From positions 1 to 33,411 of the forward strand of contig UQPF01000021.1 in NCBI GenBank assembly GCA_900542905.1: 33,411 bases of DNA, written 5' to 3'. Shown here piece after piece: positions 8,213 through 16,465 of the stretch. Positions within the stretch are counted from its first letter, which is position 1. Each line of letters begins with the position of its first letter. The translations under genes and the position numbers were made by a program. Origin of the DNA: an uncultured Collinsella sp. (lineage in GTDB: Bacteria; Actinomycetota; Coriobacteriia; Coriobacteriales; Coriobacteriaceae). The notes beneath the pieces are model-generated. The model was not told where the DNA came from, ran no database searches, and saw only the letters and a program-made list of their open reading frames with translations.

Positions 8213-8809
8213 CTACTTAGAGTAGAGCTCGACGATGAGCTGCTCGTTGATATCACCGCTGATCTGCTCACGCGTCGGCAGAGCGAGCACGTTACCAGAC
8301 AGCTTCTCGATATCGACCTCGAGCCAGCCAGGGACCTCAAAGCGCTCGGAGGAAATCAGGGCCTCCTTGATGGGGAGGAGGTCACGGAACTTCTCGCCGA
8401 CAGCGACGACGTCGCCGGCCTTGACGCGGTAGGACGGGATGTCCACGCGCTTGCCGTTCACGGTGAAGTGACCGTGACGGACGGACTGACGAGCCTCTTT
8501 GCGGGTGCGGGCGAAGCCAAGACGGAAGACGACGTTGTCGAGGCGAGACTCAAGAATGATCATGAGGTTCTCACCGGTAACACCGCTCATCTTACGGGCC
8601 TTGTTGAAGTAGCCGTGGAACTGCTTCTCCAGAACGCCATAGATGAACTTGACCTTCTGCTTCTCACGCAGCTGCATGCCGTACTCAGATTCCTTGCGAC
8701 GGCGCTTGGGCTGACGGATAGATTCCTTCTTGCTGCTGTAACCGAGCTCAGCGGGATCGATCCCGAGCTGACGGCAGCGCTTAAGAACAGGAGTCCTGTC
8801 GATTGCCAT
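8213..8809 (-). CDS. rpsD: 30S ribosomal protein S4
   Basis: A 198-residue S4, the primary 16S rRNA assembly protein. The S4 RNA-binding domain covers about residues 90-150 (SRLDNVVFRLGFARTRKEAR, VRHGHFTVNGKRV). It lacks the N-terminal zinc cysteine cluster found in some S4 proteins. In other bacteria S4 represses its own operon. It lies between rpsK and rpoA with short gaps. Confidence 0.97.
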   Translation of the reverse strand: MAIDRTPVLKRCRQLGIDPAELGYSSKKESIRQPKRRRKESEYGMQLREKQKVKFIYGVLEKQFHGYFNKARKMSGVTGENLMIILESRLDNVVFRLGFARTRKEARQSVRHGHFTVNGKRVDIPSYRVKAGDVVAVGEKFRDLLPIKEALISSERFEVPGWLEVDIEKLSGNVLALPTREQISGDINEQLIVELYSK

Positions 8810-8828
8810 ATTGATACGATCCTTTCAG

Positions 8829-9233
8829 TTACACGCGGCGACGCTTCTTGGGGCGGCAGCCGTTGTGCGGAATGGGGGTCTTGTCCTGGATGCTCGAGAC
8901 CTCGAGGCCAGCAGCCTGGAGGGAGCGGATGGCGGTCTCACGACCGGAGCCGGGGCCCTTGACGAAGACGGAAACCTTCTTCATACCGTGCTCCATGGCC
9001 TGCTTGGCAGCAGCCTCGGCAGCCATCTGGGCAGCGAACGGCGTGGACTTACGGGAGCCCTTGAAGCCCACCTGGCCAGCCGACTTCCAGGAAATGACGT
9101 TGCCCTGGGGATCGGTGATCGAAACGATCGTGTTGTTGAACGTAGAACGAATGTGAGCCTGGCCCACGGAAATGTTCTTACGGTCCGCGCGCTTCAGACG
9201 GGCAGCGCGAACGTTCTTCTTAGCAGTAGCCAT
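8829..9233 (-). CDS. rpsK: 30S ribosomal protein S11
   Basis: A 134-residue S11 of the 30S platform. Recognisable blocks are HIRSTFNNTIVSITDPQGN, KGSRKSTPFAAQMAA and the C-terminal IPHNGCRPKKRRRV. The ATG at 9233 has AAGGAG about 11 nt upstream, starting at the rpsM stop codon. Confidence 0.98.
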   Translation of the reverse strand: MATAKKNVRAARLKRADRKNISVGQAHIRSTFNNTIVSITDPQGNVISWKSAGQVGFKGSRKSTPFAAQMAAEAAAKQAMEHGMKKVSVFVKGPGSGRETAIRSLQAAGLEVSSIQDKTPIPHNGCRPKKRRRV

Positions 9234-9247
9234 CTATCTAGCGCTCC

Positions 9248-9622
9248 TTATTTCTTCTTCTTAGCACCGATCTGACGCTTCGGGCCCTTGCGGGTACGAG
9301 CGTTAGTGTGGGTGCGCTGGCCGCGGACCGGGAGGCCCTTGCGGTGACGAAGGCCGCGGTTGCAGCCGATGTCCATAAGGCGCTTGACGTTCTGGTTGCG
9401 CTCACGGCGGAGGTCGCCCTCAACCATGATCTGGTTCTTATCGATATAATCGCGGATGGCGTTAACCTCATCCTCAGTGAGGTCCTTAACGCGCGTATCC
9501 ACGTTAACGTTGCACTCGACGCAAATCTTCGTCGCAGTGGTGCGGCCGATGCCGTAAATGTAGGTCAGACCGATCTCAACGCGCTTCTCACGCGGGAGGT
9601 CGACACCATTAATACGGGCCAA
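9248..9622 (-). CDS. rpsM: 30S ribosomal protein S13
   Basis: A 124-residue S13 of the 30S head, contacting the P-site tRNA and intersubunit bridge B1. Blocks: ARINGVDLPREKRVEIGLTY, YGIGRTTATKIC, and GLRHRKGLPVRGQRT followed by a basic tail. The start codon is TTG at 9622, with AGGAG 6 nt upstream and no competing ATG. It follows rpmJ by 14 bp. Confidence 0.97.
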   Translation of the reverse strand: MARINGVDLPREKRVEIGLTYIYGIGRTTATKICVECNVNVDTRVKDLTEDEVNAIRDYIDKNQIMVEGDLRRERNQNVKRLMDIGCNRGLRHRKGLPVRGQRTHTNARTRKGPKRQIGAKKKK

Positions 9623-9636
9623 CGTAGTCTCCTCTC

Positions 9637-9750
9637 TTAACCCTGACGCTGCTTATGACGGGGGTTCTCGCAAATGACGAGGACCTTGCCATGGCGCCTA
9701 ATGATTTTGCACTTATCGCACATCTTCTTGACCGAAGGACGTACCTTCAT
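9637..9750 (-). CDS. rpmJ: 50S ribosomal protein L36
   Basis: A 37-residue L36 read from the ATG at 9750: MKVRPSVKKMCDKCK, then IIRRHGKVLVICENPRHKQRQG. It is the zinc-ribbon form with C11, C14, C27 and H32. GAAAGGAAG lies just upstream. Its place between infA and rpsM is the standard order. Confidence 0.97.
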   Translation of the reverse strand: MKVRPSVKKMCDKCKIIRRHGKVLVICENPRHKQRQG

Positions 9751-9799
9751 CGTTCTTCCTTTCGGTAGCGCTCAAACTACTTCCCTACTATCTACTCGC

Positions 9800-9829
9800 C
9801 CAGCCGCAGGCGTTTAAAACTATGGCTGG
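9800..9829 (-). promoter_or_regulatory. leader hairpin between infA and rpmJ
   Basis: CCAGCC at 9800-9805 pairs with GGCTGG at 9824-9829, with GTTTAAAAC in the interior, in the 150-bp gap between infA and rpmJ. In other bacteria the mRNA leader ahead of rpsM is the target of S4 feedback. This hairpin is a candidate for that role, by position only. Confidence 0.3.
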
Positions 9830-9900
9830 TCTTCACACACAATCCGACCGTAGGTTGAGCTAAGCCTGCAGTCGGAAATGGAGTGCGTGTATGCGTGCCG

Positions 9901-10119
9901 CTATTTGTAGCGATAGGTGATGCGGCCGCGGGTCAGGTCGTACGGGGAAAGCTCCACGACAACCCTGTCACCGGGGAGAATACGGATGTAATTCATTCGG
10001 ATCTTGCCAGAAATGTTGCACAGAACCGAATGACCGTTCTCGAGCTCGACCTTAAACATGGCGTTGGGCAACGGTTCCTTTACCGTACCCTCGAGCTCAA
10101 TTGCGTCTTCCTTCTTCAC
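9901..10119 (-). CDS. infA: translation initiation factor IF-1
   Basis: An IF-1 of 72 residues if it starts at the GTG at 10119 (MKKEDAIELEGTV), which matches the usual family length and N-terminus. A TTG two codons upstream (10125) is possible. An ATG at 10129 is out of frame. The single OB-fold domain contains NAMFKVELENGH, RMNYIRILPGDRV and SPYDLTRGRITYRYK. It binds the A site of the 30S subunit with IF-2 and IF-3. The ribosome binding site is weak (AGAGAAAG). Confidence 0.95.
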   Translation of the reverse strand: MKKEDAIELEGTVKEPLPNAMFKVELENGHSVLCNISGKIRMNYIRILPGDRVVVELSPYDLTRGRITYRYK

Positions 10120-10158
10120 AAGCAATCATCTTTCTCTAGAAAACGACAGCGATTGAGT

Positions 10159-10187
10159 ATTCTACAACACGTATGCACGCATCGTAA
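10159..10187 (-). promoter_or_regulatory. candidate promoter before infA
   Basis: On the minus strand TTACGA (10182-10187) and TAGAAT (10159-10164) are separated by 17 bp. The -10 matches TATAAT at 5/6; the -35 is weak (3/6). It would let infA and the alpha-operon genes be transcribed independently of the upstream spc genes. Confidence 0.5.
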
Positions 10188-10223
10188 TAACTTCGTAATG
10201 GCTCCACAACTAAATGGAACTTG

Positions 10224-11012
10224 TTACATTTCTCCGCCTTGGAGGGAGCACCAAGCACCTTGGGCATCCGTGGTGAGAATCACCGGACCGTCATTGGTAA
10301 TGGCGACGGTGTTCTCGTAGTGCGCGGCGGGCAGGTGATCGTTGGTCGTAACAATCCAACCGTCGGAGCCCGTGCTCACATGGTTGGAACCCATCGTAAC
10401 CATCGGCTCGATGGCAATGACCATGCCGGCCTGGAGGCGAACGCCCCTCCCCTTCTTTCCATAGTTAGGAACGTTGGGGTCCTCGTGCATCACGCGGCCA
10501 ATGCCATGGCCTACATAATCACGAAGCACACCGTAACCGTGAGACTCGGCGAGGGACTGAACGGCATAACCGACGTCCCCGATATGGTTACCGGGAACAG
10601 CCTGCTCGATGGCTGCCTTAAGGCAATCGCGCGTGACCTCGCACAAAGCCTTGGCTTCGGGCGTGGGGGTGCCGACGAAAAACGTCCAAGCGTTATCGCC
10701 GACCCAACCGTCGACAACGGCTCCCGTATCGATGGAGATGATATCGCCATCGCGCAGGATCATGTCGGGGTTGGGAATACCGTGGACCACGGCATCGTTG
10801 ATCGATGCGCAAATGGTCCCCGGGAACCCGCCGTAACCCTTAAAGGCCGGGGTGCCGCCATGCATGCGGATAATCTGCTCCGCGAGCTGATCGAGCTCAA
10901 AGGTGGAAACGCCGGGGCGCACCATGGCTCCAACGTGGCGGAGCGCCATCTTAGATAGCGCTCCTGCCTTCTTCATCTGCTCGATTTGCGTTGCAGACTT
11001 AATCTTGATCAT
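10224..11012 (-). CDS. map: methionine aminopeptidase type I
   Basis: A 262-residue type Ia enzyme that removes the initiator Met from nascent proteins. The two-metal site is complete: D95 (SIDTGAVV), D106 (VGDNAWTFF), H169 (YVGHGIGRVMHEDP), E202 (IEPM) and E233 (HYENTVAIT), with H77 (VVHGIP) as the substrate-side histidine. It overlaps the adk stop by 4 nt (ATGA), indicating translational coupling. Confidence 0.97.
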   Translation of the reverse strand: MIKIKSATQIEQMKKAGALSKMALRHVGAMVRPGVSTFELDQLAEQIIRMHGGTPAFKGYGGFPGTICASINDAVVHGIPNPDMILRDGDIISIDTGAVVDGWVGDNAWTFFVGTPTPEAKALCEVTRDCLKAAIEQAVPGNHIGDVGYAVQSLAESHGYGVLRDYVGHGIGRVMHEDPNVPNYGKKGRGVRLQAGMVIAIEPMVTMGSNHVSTGSDGWIVTTNDHLPAAHYENTVAITNDGPVILTTDAQGAWCSLQGGEM

Positions 11013-11635
11013 AGACCGAGAGCCTCTTTGACATCCCCGTACACGGTCTCGCGAGCCTGGTCACCGTTGACCGACTTGAGCAGACCCTGGCCACGATAGT
11101 AGTCGACGAGCGGGCTCGTGGACTTCTCGTAGACGTCGAGACGGTTCTTGATGGTCTCGGGCTTGTCGTCGTCGCGCTGATACATCTCGCCGCCACACTT
11201 GGGGCAGGTAGCATCGGCAGCGGTGCCGGTGTAACCGCATGCGCGGCAGGTGCGACGCGAAGACAGACGATCGATAATGACCTCGGGGGCCACATCGACC
11301 AGAAGGGCGCAGTCGATCTCGCGACCCATGGCGGAGAGCTCGGAATCGAGCGTCACAGCCTGGGCGGTGTTGCGCGGGAAGCCGTCGAGGATGAAGCCCT
11401 GCTGGGCGTCATCGGCGGCAAGGCGCTCCTTGACAAGGTCGATCACGAGCTGGTCGGGAACGAGCTCGCCAGCGTCCATGTACTTCTTAGCCTGAATACC
11501 AAGCTCGGTGCCACCCTTGACGGCAGCACGCAGCAGGTCGCCCGTGGAAATATGGGCGACGCCAAACTCGGCGACGAGCTCCTGTGCGACGGTGCCCTTA
11601 CCGGCACCCGGAGCTCCGAGCAATACGAGGTTCAT
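11009..11635 (-). CDS. adk: adenylate kinase, zinc-binding long form
   Basis: A 208-residue adenylate kinase (ATP + AMP to 2 ADP). The P-loop is GAPGAGKGT (residues 7-15). The AMP site contains STGDLLRAA and GFILDGFPRN. The LID carries a structural zinc site of four cysteines (C130, C133, C144, C147), as in many Gram-positive enzymes. The start is the ATG at 11635 with AGGAGG 7 nt upstream. It lies between secY and map, 18 bp after secY. Confidence 0.97.
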   Translation of the reverse strand: MNLVLLGAPGAGKGTVAQELVAEFGVAHISTGDLLRAAVKGGTELGIQAKKYMDAGELVPDQLVIDLVKERLAADDAQQGFILDGFPRNTAQAVTLDSELSAMGREIDCALLVDVAPEVIIDRLSSRRTCRACGYTGTAADATCPKCGGEMYQRDDDKPETIKNRLDVYEKSTSPLVDYYRGQGLLKSVNGDQARETVYGDVKEALGL

Positions 11636-11653
11636 GAGCAATCCTCCTCTAGC

Positions 11654-12940
11654 CTATTTAAAGAATCCATCGTAATCATACATCTTGATCTGGCCTTCGA
11701 GCTTATCGACCGTGTCGAGCACGACGCCGACCATGATGAGGATGGACGTGCCGCCAAATGCCTGGATCAGATGGTTACCCGTGAAGGAGAAGATGATCGA
11801 AGGCACGATGGCGATGAGCGCCAAAAAGACAGCGCTGGGAAGCGTGATCTTGTTGAGCGCGTTCTTGATGTAGGCCGCGGTAGCCCTACCCGGACGCACG
11901 CCCGGAATAAAGCCGCCCTGCTTCTTAAGGTTATCGGCCGTGTCATCGGGGTTGAACACCATGGAGGTGTAGAAGTACGCGAAGAACACGATGAGGACAA
12001 CGTTAAGCACCCAGTTGAGCCAACCGGTCGAAAGCGCGGAGGCAACTGCCTGAATCCAGCCGATGCCGGGGAAGAACACGGCAATCTGAGCCGGGAAGTA
12101 CAGCAGCGCCGAAGCGAAGATGATCGGCACGACACCCGCGGTGTTGACCTTGATGGGCAGGTAGGTGGTCTGGCCACCCATCATGCGACGGCCCACGACG
12201 CGCTTAGCGTAGGAGACCGGGATGCGGCGCTGGCCGCGCTCAAGGAAAACAATCAGCGGGATAACCAGCAGGATGATGGCGCAGATGATCACCATGGTGA
12301 TGATGCCACCGGCATTGCCCTCGGTGCTGGAGAAGATAGCCTGCGGCAGACCGGCCATGATGTTCGCGAAGATGATCAGCGACATGCCATTGCCGATACC
12401 GCGCTGGGTGATGAGCTCACCAATCCACATGATCAGCATGGCGCCCGCGGTGAGCGTACCGACGATCATGAGGTCGAAGATGATCTCGGGAGCGCCGGCG
12501 CCATTGAAGCTGATGCCGAAGCTCTTAAAGAGGAAGAGGTAACCCACGGAGTTGAGGATTGCCAGAGCCAGGGTGAGGTAACGCGAATACTGCGTAATCT
12601 TGGTCTGACCGACCTCGCCCTCGCGGGCAAGCTCATGCAGGGAAGGCACGACGGCCTGGAGCATCTGGAGGATGATCGAGCTGGTGATGTAAGGCATGAT
12701 GCCCAGCGAAAACACCGACACATAGCTCAACGCGCCGCCAGAGAAAAGATTCAGGAGGGCCATAGCACCTGCGGCGACCGAATTGTTATCGGTCGAGAAA
12801 AGGCCCAGCATCCCCTGGAAGGGAATGCCGGGCACAGGAACGTGCGCACCAATGCGGTACACGACGAGCATAGCTATGGTAAAAAGAATCTTTTCGCGCA
12901 ATTCTTTGATGCGGAAAGCATTCTTAAGACCATTTAGCAC
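11654..12940 (-). CDS. secY: preprotein translocase subunit SecY
   Basis: The channel subunit of the Sec translocon, 428 residues with about ten membrane helices. Conserved parts are VYRIGAHVPVPGI near the N-terminus, the plug region NLFSGGALSYVSVFSLGIMPYI, LERGQRRIPV in the cytoplasmic loop and GFIPGVRPG. The start is a GTG at 12940 that overlaps the rplO stop (12934-12936) by 7 nt; GGAAAGG lies 10-12 nt upstream. Coupling to rplO is likely. Confidence 0.97.
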   Translation of the reverse strand: MLNGLKNAFRIKELREKILFTIAMLVVYRIGAHVPVPGIPFQGMLGLFSTDNNSVAAGAMALLNLFSGGALSYVSVFSLGIMPYITSSIILQMLQAVVPSLHELAREGEVGQTKITQYSRYLTLALAILNSVGYLFLFKSFGISFNGAGAPEIIFDLMIVGTLTAGAMLIMWIGELITQRGIGNGMSLIIFANIMAGLPQAIFSSTEGNAGGIITMVIICAIILLVIPLIVFLERGQRRIPVSYAKRVVGRRMMGGQTTYLPIKVNTAGVVPIIFASALLYFPAQIAVFFPGIGWIQAVASALSTGWLNWVLNVVLIVFFAYFYTSMVFNPDDTADNLKKQGGFIPGVRPGRATAAYIKNALNKITLPSAVFLALIAIVPSIIFSFTGNHLIQAFGGTSILIMVGVVLDTVDKLEGQIKMYDYDGFFK

Positions 12941-13383
12941 GGCAGCTCGACCTTTCCGCCGGCGGCCTCGATCTTGGCCTGCGCAGAAGCGCTGACCTTG
13001 TCGACCTTGACCGTGAACTTCTTGGTGAGCTCACCATTGCCGAGCACCTTGACGGGCTCGAACTCGCTCTTGGTGATGCGAGCGGCCTTAAGAGCGGCAC
13101 CGTCGATCACAGCGCCGTCCTCGAACTTACGCTCGAGACGCTCAACGTTAACGGCGGTGTACTCGATACGACGGGGATTGCGGAAGCCCGGAAGCTTGGG
13201 CAGGCGCATAGCCAGCGGAGTCTGGCCACCCTCGAAGCCGGCACCCTTGGTGCCGCCAGAGCGGGAACCCTGGCCCTTCTGGCCGCGGCCAGAAGTGGTG
13301 CCGTGACCCGAAGAATTGCCACGGCCGACGCGCTTGCGGTTCTTGGTGGAACCGGGCGCGGGAGTAAGATCGTGAAGCTGCAT
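12934..13383 (-). CDS. rplO: 50S ribosomal protein L15
   Basis: A 149-residue L15 with the typical Gly/Arg-rich N-terminus (LHDLTPAPGSTKNRKRVGRG, GRGQKGQGSRSG) and the C-terminal KVELPC end. It binds 23S rRNA during late 50S assembly. AGAGGAG precedes the ATG at 13383. It is tightly packed, 3 bp after rpmD and overlapping secY. Confidence 0.97.
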   Translation of the reverse strand: MQLHDLTPAPGSTKNRKRVGRGNSSGHGTTSGRGQKGQGSRSGGTKGAGFEGGQTPLAMRLPKLPGFRNPRRIEYTAVNVERLERKFEDGAVIDGAALKAARITKSEFEPVKVLGNGELTKKFTVKVDKVSASAQAKIEAAGGKVELPC

Positions 13384-13386
13384 TTG

Positions 13387-13569
13387 CTACTCCTCTACAA
13401 TCTCGACAAGGTGCTTGACCTTGAAGATCATGCCGCGGACGGACTCGTTGTCAGCAATCTCGCGAACCTCGCGGATCCTGTGGAGACCGAGGGCACGGAC
13501 AGTACGGACCTGGTCCTGCTTGCAACCGTTGGTGCTGCGGACCTGCTTGATCTTGATGGTGTCAGCCAT
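13387..13569 (-). CDS. rpmD: 50S ribosomal protein L30
   Basis: A 60-residue L30: KIKQVRSTNGCKQDQVRTVR, LGLHRIREVREIADNESVRG and a final KVKHLVEIVEE. The ATG at 13569 follows AAGGAG, which overlaps the 3' end of rpsE. Confidence 0.97.
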   Translation of the reverse strand: MADTIKIKQVRSTNGCKQDQVRTVRALGLHRIREVREIADNESVRGMIFKVKHLVEIVEE

Positions 13570-13571
13570 GC

Positions 13572-14096
13572 TTAGTTCTCCTTACCGACGAACATCTCGG
13601 AGACCGTCAGGCCACGGCGAGCCGCGACGTCCTCAGGGCTGGAGAGCTCCTTGAGGCCCTCGACGGCAGCCTTGATGATGTTGAGGCCGTTGTCGGTACC
13701 GAGGGACTTGGACAGGACGTTCTTGATGCCAGCAAGCTCAAAGAGGGGACGCACAGCGCCGCCGGCGATAACGCCGGTACCCTCGACAGCGGGCTTGATG
13801 ATGATGCGGCCGGCACCAAAGTGGCCGAGAACCTCGTGCGGGATGGTGCCCTGCTCGGTCACCGGCACGTGGAACATGTTCTTCTTGGCATCGAGAGATG
13901 CCTTGGAGATGGCCATGGGCACCTCAGCGGACTTGCCCATGCCAACGCCGACGTTGCCCTTGCCGTCGCCAACGACGACGAGAGCGACGAGGCTCATGCG
14001 ACGACCACCCTTGACGGTCTTCGACACGCGGTTGATGTAAACGACGCGCTCCTCGAACTCGGAGGCCTCGCGCTGCTGCTTCTGATTACGAGCCAT
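13572..14096 (-). CDS. rpsE: 30S ribosomal protein S5
   Basis: A 174-residue S5. The double-stranded RNA-binding half contains EERVVYINRVSKTVKGGRRM and VVVGDGKGNVGVGMGKS, and the C-terminal half contains GTGVIAGGAVRPLFELAGI. It acts in decoding accuracy. AGGAGG lies about 10 nt before the ATG, and the gene starts 14 bp after rplR. Confidence 0.97.
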   Translation of the reverse strand: MARNQKQQREASEFEERVVYINRVSKTVKGGRRMSLVALVVVGDGKGNVGVGMGKSAEVPMAISKASLDAKKNMFHVPVTEQGTIPHEVLGHFGAGRIIIKPAVEGTGVIAGGAVRPLFELAGIKNVLSKSLGTDNGLNIIKAAVEGLKELSSPEDVAARRGLTVSEMFVGKEN

Positions 14097-14110
14097 GTGC
14101 TACATACCTC

Positions 14111-14479
14111 CTAGAACTCGAGACCGGCGGCACGAGCACCGTCGGCGAGGGCCTTGACGCGGCCATGGTAGATACGGCCACCGCGATCGAAGGCGACCTT
14201 GGTGATGCCGGCCTCGATGGCGCGCTTGCCAACGAGCTGACCGACCTTCTCCGCAGCCTCCTTGTTCGAGGTGTGGGTGCCCTTGAACTCGGCCTCGAGG
14301 GTCGAGGCAGAGACGAGCGTCAGGCTGGAGCCCTTGCTGTCGTCGATGATCTGGGCATAGATGTTGGCGTTAGTACGGGTCACGCGAAGACGCGGACGCT
14401 CGGAGGTACCCGAGACCTTGCCGCGAACACGACGCTGACGACGCTTGAGGCCTTCCAGCTTCGCCTTATGCTTGTTCAT
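14111..14479 (-). CDS. rplR: 50S ribosomal protein L18
   Basis: A 122-residue 5S rRNA-binding L18. Typical blocks are RRVRGKVSGTSERPRLRVTR, IYAQIIDD, TLVSAST and FDRGGRIYHGRVKALADGAR. AGGAG lies about 8 nt before the ATG. A stable hairpin precedes it in the 75-bp gap after rplF. Confidence 0.97.
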   Translation of the reverse strand: MNKHKAKLEGLKRRQRRVRGKVSGTSERPRLRVTRTNANIYAQIIDDSKGSSLTLVSASTLEAEFKGTHTSNKEAAEKVGQLVGKRAIEAGITKVAFDRGGRIYHGRVKALADGARAAGLEF

Positions 14480-14507
14480 ACGTAAACTCCTAAAAAGGTT
14501 GATCTTG

Positions 14508-14529
14508 CCAGCACCTGACGGGGTGCTGG
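14508..14529 (-). promoter_or_regulatory. intercistronic hairpin rplF-rplR
   Basis: CCAGCACC (14508-14515) pairs perfectly with GGTGCTGG (14522-14529) around a 6-nt loop, just after the rplF stop. No U run follows, so it is more likely a processing or translation signal than a terminator. Confidence 0.5.
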
Positions 14530-14554
14530 TCTTATGCGAGTGAGTCGGTTACGA

Positions 14555-15091
14555 CTACTTGGCGGCCTTACCCAGCTTGCGGCGGATGTGCTCGCCAACG
14601 TAGTGGATACCCTTGCCCTTGTAAGGCTCGGGAGGACGATGGCCGCGGATCTCAGCGGCGATCTGACCGACCTGCTGCTTGTTGATACCCTTGACGTTCA
14701 CGTGGGTGTTGTCGGGAACCTCGAAGGTGATGCCCTCGGGAGCCTCGACGATCACGGGGTGCGAGAAGCCCAGGGAGAACTCGAGGTTCTTGCCCTTCTG
14801 CTGCACGCGGTAACCGACGCCGGCGAGCTCGAGCTTCTTCTCGAAGCCCTCGGAAACGCCAACAACCATGTTGTGGATGAGGGCGCGGGTGAGGCCGTGG
14901 CGGGCACGGGTCTCACGCTCGTCGTCGGGACGGGAAACGGTGAGGACGTTGTCCTCGACGTTGATAGCGAGCTTCTCAAAGACATCGAGCTCGAGCTGGC
15001 CCTTGGGGCCCTTGACGACAACGTTGTTGCCGTTGACTGCCACTTCGACTCCGGCGGGAATCTGGACAGGCTTATTACCGATACGAGACAC
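14555..15091 (-). CDS. rplF: 50S ribosomal protein L6
   Basis: A 178-residue L6 with the family start MSRIGNKPVQIPAGVEV, the repeated L6 fold and the C-terminal signature RGHRPPEPYKGKGIHYVGE. It binds near the sarcin-ricin loop. The start is a GTG at 15091 with AAGGAG upstream. Confidence 0.97.
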   Translation of the reverse strand: MSRIGNKPVQIPAGVEVAVNGNNVVVKGPKGQLELDVFEKLAINVEDNVLTVSRPDDERETRARHGLTRALIHNMVVGVSEGFEKKLELAGVGYRVQQKGKNLEFSLGFSHPVIVEAPEGITFEVPDNTHVNVKGINKQQVGQIAAEIRGHRPPEPYKGKGIHYVGEHIRRKLGKAAK

Positions 15092-15124
15092 GGTGATCTC
15101 CTTTCCTTCTACCTACCGAGCGAA

Positions 15125-15523
15125 TTACCAGACGTAAGCGATGATCTCGCCGCCGACGTTGTGCTTGCGAGCATCGCGGTCGGTCATGACGCCATGGCTG
15201 GTGGAAATAATGGCGGTACCAAGGCCACCGCGGACGCGGGGCATGTCGGCAACGCCGGTGTACTTACGCAGGCCCGGCTTGGAAATGCGGCGGATGCCGT
15301 TGATGACCTTAGCCTTCTTGGGACCATACTTAAGCGTGATGTGCAGAGTCTTCTGGGGAACGGTGTCCTCGACATCGTAGCCCTCGATGTAGCCCTCCTC
15401 GTGCAGAACACGAGCGATCTCGACGAGCTTCTTGCTGCTCGGCATGGAGACCGTGGCCTTGTTCACAGAGTTAGCGTTACGGATGCGCGTAAGCATATCT
15501 GCGATCGGGTCTGTAAGGTTCAT
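15125..15523 (-). CDS. rpsH: 30S ribosomal protein S8
   Basis: A 132-residue S8 (MNLTDPIADMLTRIRNAN; VRGGLGTAIISTSHGVMTDR). It binds helix 21 of 16S rRNA and in E. coli represses the spc operon by binding near the rplE start. AAGGAG lies about 8 nt before the ATG. A 119-bp gap separates it from rpsZ; a short inverted repeat (GCTGGTA/TACCAGC, 15631-15650) spans the rpsZ stop. Confidence 0.97.
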   Translation of the reverse strand: MNLTDPIADMLTRIRNANSVNKATVSMPSSKKLVEIARVLHEEGYIEGYDVEDTVPQKTLHITLKYGPKKAKVINGIRRISKPGLRKYTGVADMPRVRGGLGTAIISTSHGVMTDRDARKHNVGGEIIAYVW

Positions 15524-15642
15524 ACAGATTCTCCTTCGTTCTTGATGAACACGTGCTCTTGGTTCTTCGCCGCCCTTAACGGCAAAGCCTTTTTAGCGCG
15601 TTTTCCCTGTTCCAAACTGATGCTTGAAACGCTGGTAGTGAC

Positions 15643-15828
15643 TTACCAGCTGGCCTTCTTAACGCCGGGAAGCTCGCCCTTGAGTGCAAGCTCGCGGAAG
15701 CAGACACGGCACAGGCCGAACTTGCGGTACACAGAGTGCGGACGGCCGCAGCGCTGGCAGCGCGTGTACTCACGAGTAGAGAACTTCTGCTTGCGATTGC
15801 ACTTGACGATCATCGATGTCTTAGCCAC
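15643..15828 (-). CDS. rpsZ: 30S ribosomal protein S14, zinc type
   Basis: A 61-residue type Z S14 with a CxxC...CxxC zinc ribbon (CQRCGRPHSVYRKFGLCRVC). It belongs to the 30S head. The start is a GTG at 15828 behind a strong AGGAGG. The zinc form implies dependence on zinc supply; a zinc-free paralogue, if any, is not in this window. Confidence 0.97.
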   Translation of the reverse strand: MAKTSMIVKCNRKQKFSTREYTRCQRCGRPHSVYRKFGLCRVCFRELALKGELPGVKKASW

Positions 15829-15862
15829 TTATATCCTCCTCACATAGAGTATTGTTCGCCCC

Positions 15863-15892
15863 AAGCGCCGCCCCCTTGTGGGAACGGCGCTT
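15863..15892 (-). promoter_or_regulatory. intercistronic hairpin rplE-rpsZ
   Basis: AAGCGCCG (15863-15870) pairs with CGGCGCTT (15885-15892), with a further CCC/GGG inner stem and a TTGT loop. It lies in the 79-bp gap between rplE and rpsZ. No U run follows. Confidence 0.5.
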
Positions 15893-15907
15893 ATAGGGCA
15901 GGTGAAC

Positions 15908-16465
15908 CTATTTCTTGAACGGGAAACCGAAGGCGTCCAGAAGGGCCTTGGCCTCCTCATCGGTGTTGGCGGTGGTCACGAAAGTGATGTCCATACCACG
16001 CTGGTGATCGACGGAATCGAAGTCGATCTCGGGGAAGATGAGCTGCTCGGTGACGCCCATGGAGAAGTTACCACGGCCGTCGAAGCTCTTGGCGGAGATG
16101 CCGCGGAAGTCGCGGATACGGGGGATCGCGACGGAGGTCAGACGATCGAAGAACTCCCACATACGGTCGCCACGCAGGGTAACCTTGCAGCCGATCGGCA
16201 TACCAGCGCGCAGGCGGAAGGTAGCGATGGACTTGCGGGCACGGGTGATCATCGGCTGCTGGCCGGTGATGGCGCGCAGGTCGCGCACGGCACCGTCGAT
16301 GGCCTTGGAATCGGTAGCGGCCTCGCCGACACCCATGTTCACGACGATCTTCTCAAACTTGGGGATCATCATGACGTTCTCGTACTGGAACTTGTCCTGA
16401 AGCTGCTGCTTGACCTCGTTGTTGTACTTGGTCTTCAGACGCGGCACATACTTCTCTTCTGCCAT
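15908..16465 (-). CDS. rplE: 50S ribosomal protein L5
   Basis: A 185-residue L5, the 5S rRNA-binding protein of the central protuberance. Blocks are YENVMMIPKFEKIVVNMGVG, RKSIATFRLRAGMPIGCKVTLRG and GISAKSFDGRGNFSMGVTEQ. AAGGAG lies 6 nt before the ATG. It is the first gene of this operon here: the gene that normally precedes it, rplX, is absent, and a promoter lies 140-170 bp upstream instead. Confidence 0.97.
   Translation of the reverse strand: MAEEKYVPRLKTKYNNEVKQQLQDKFQYENVMMIPKFEKIVVNMGVGEAATDSKAIDGAVRDLRAITGQQPMITRARKSIATFRLRAGMPIGCKVTLRGDRMWEFFDRLTSVAIPRIRDFRGISAKSFDGRGNFSMGVTEQLIFPEIDFDSVDHQRGMDITFVTTANTDEEAKALLDAFGFPFKK

Noticed and set aside
11552..12937. A plus-strand frame open for 461 codons
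   Set aside because: It is antisense to secY and is His/Asp-rich, with no recognisable motif.
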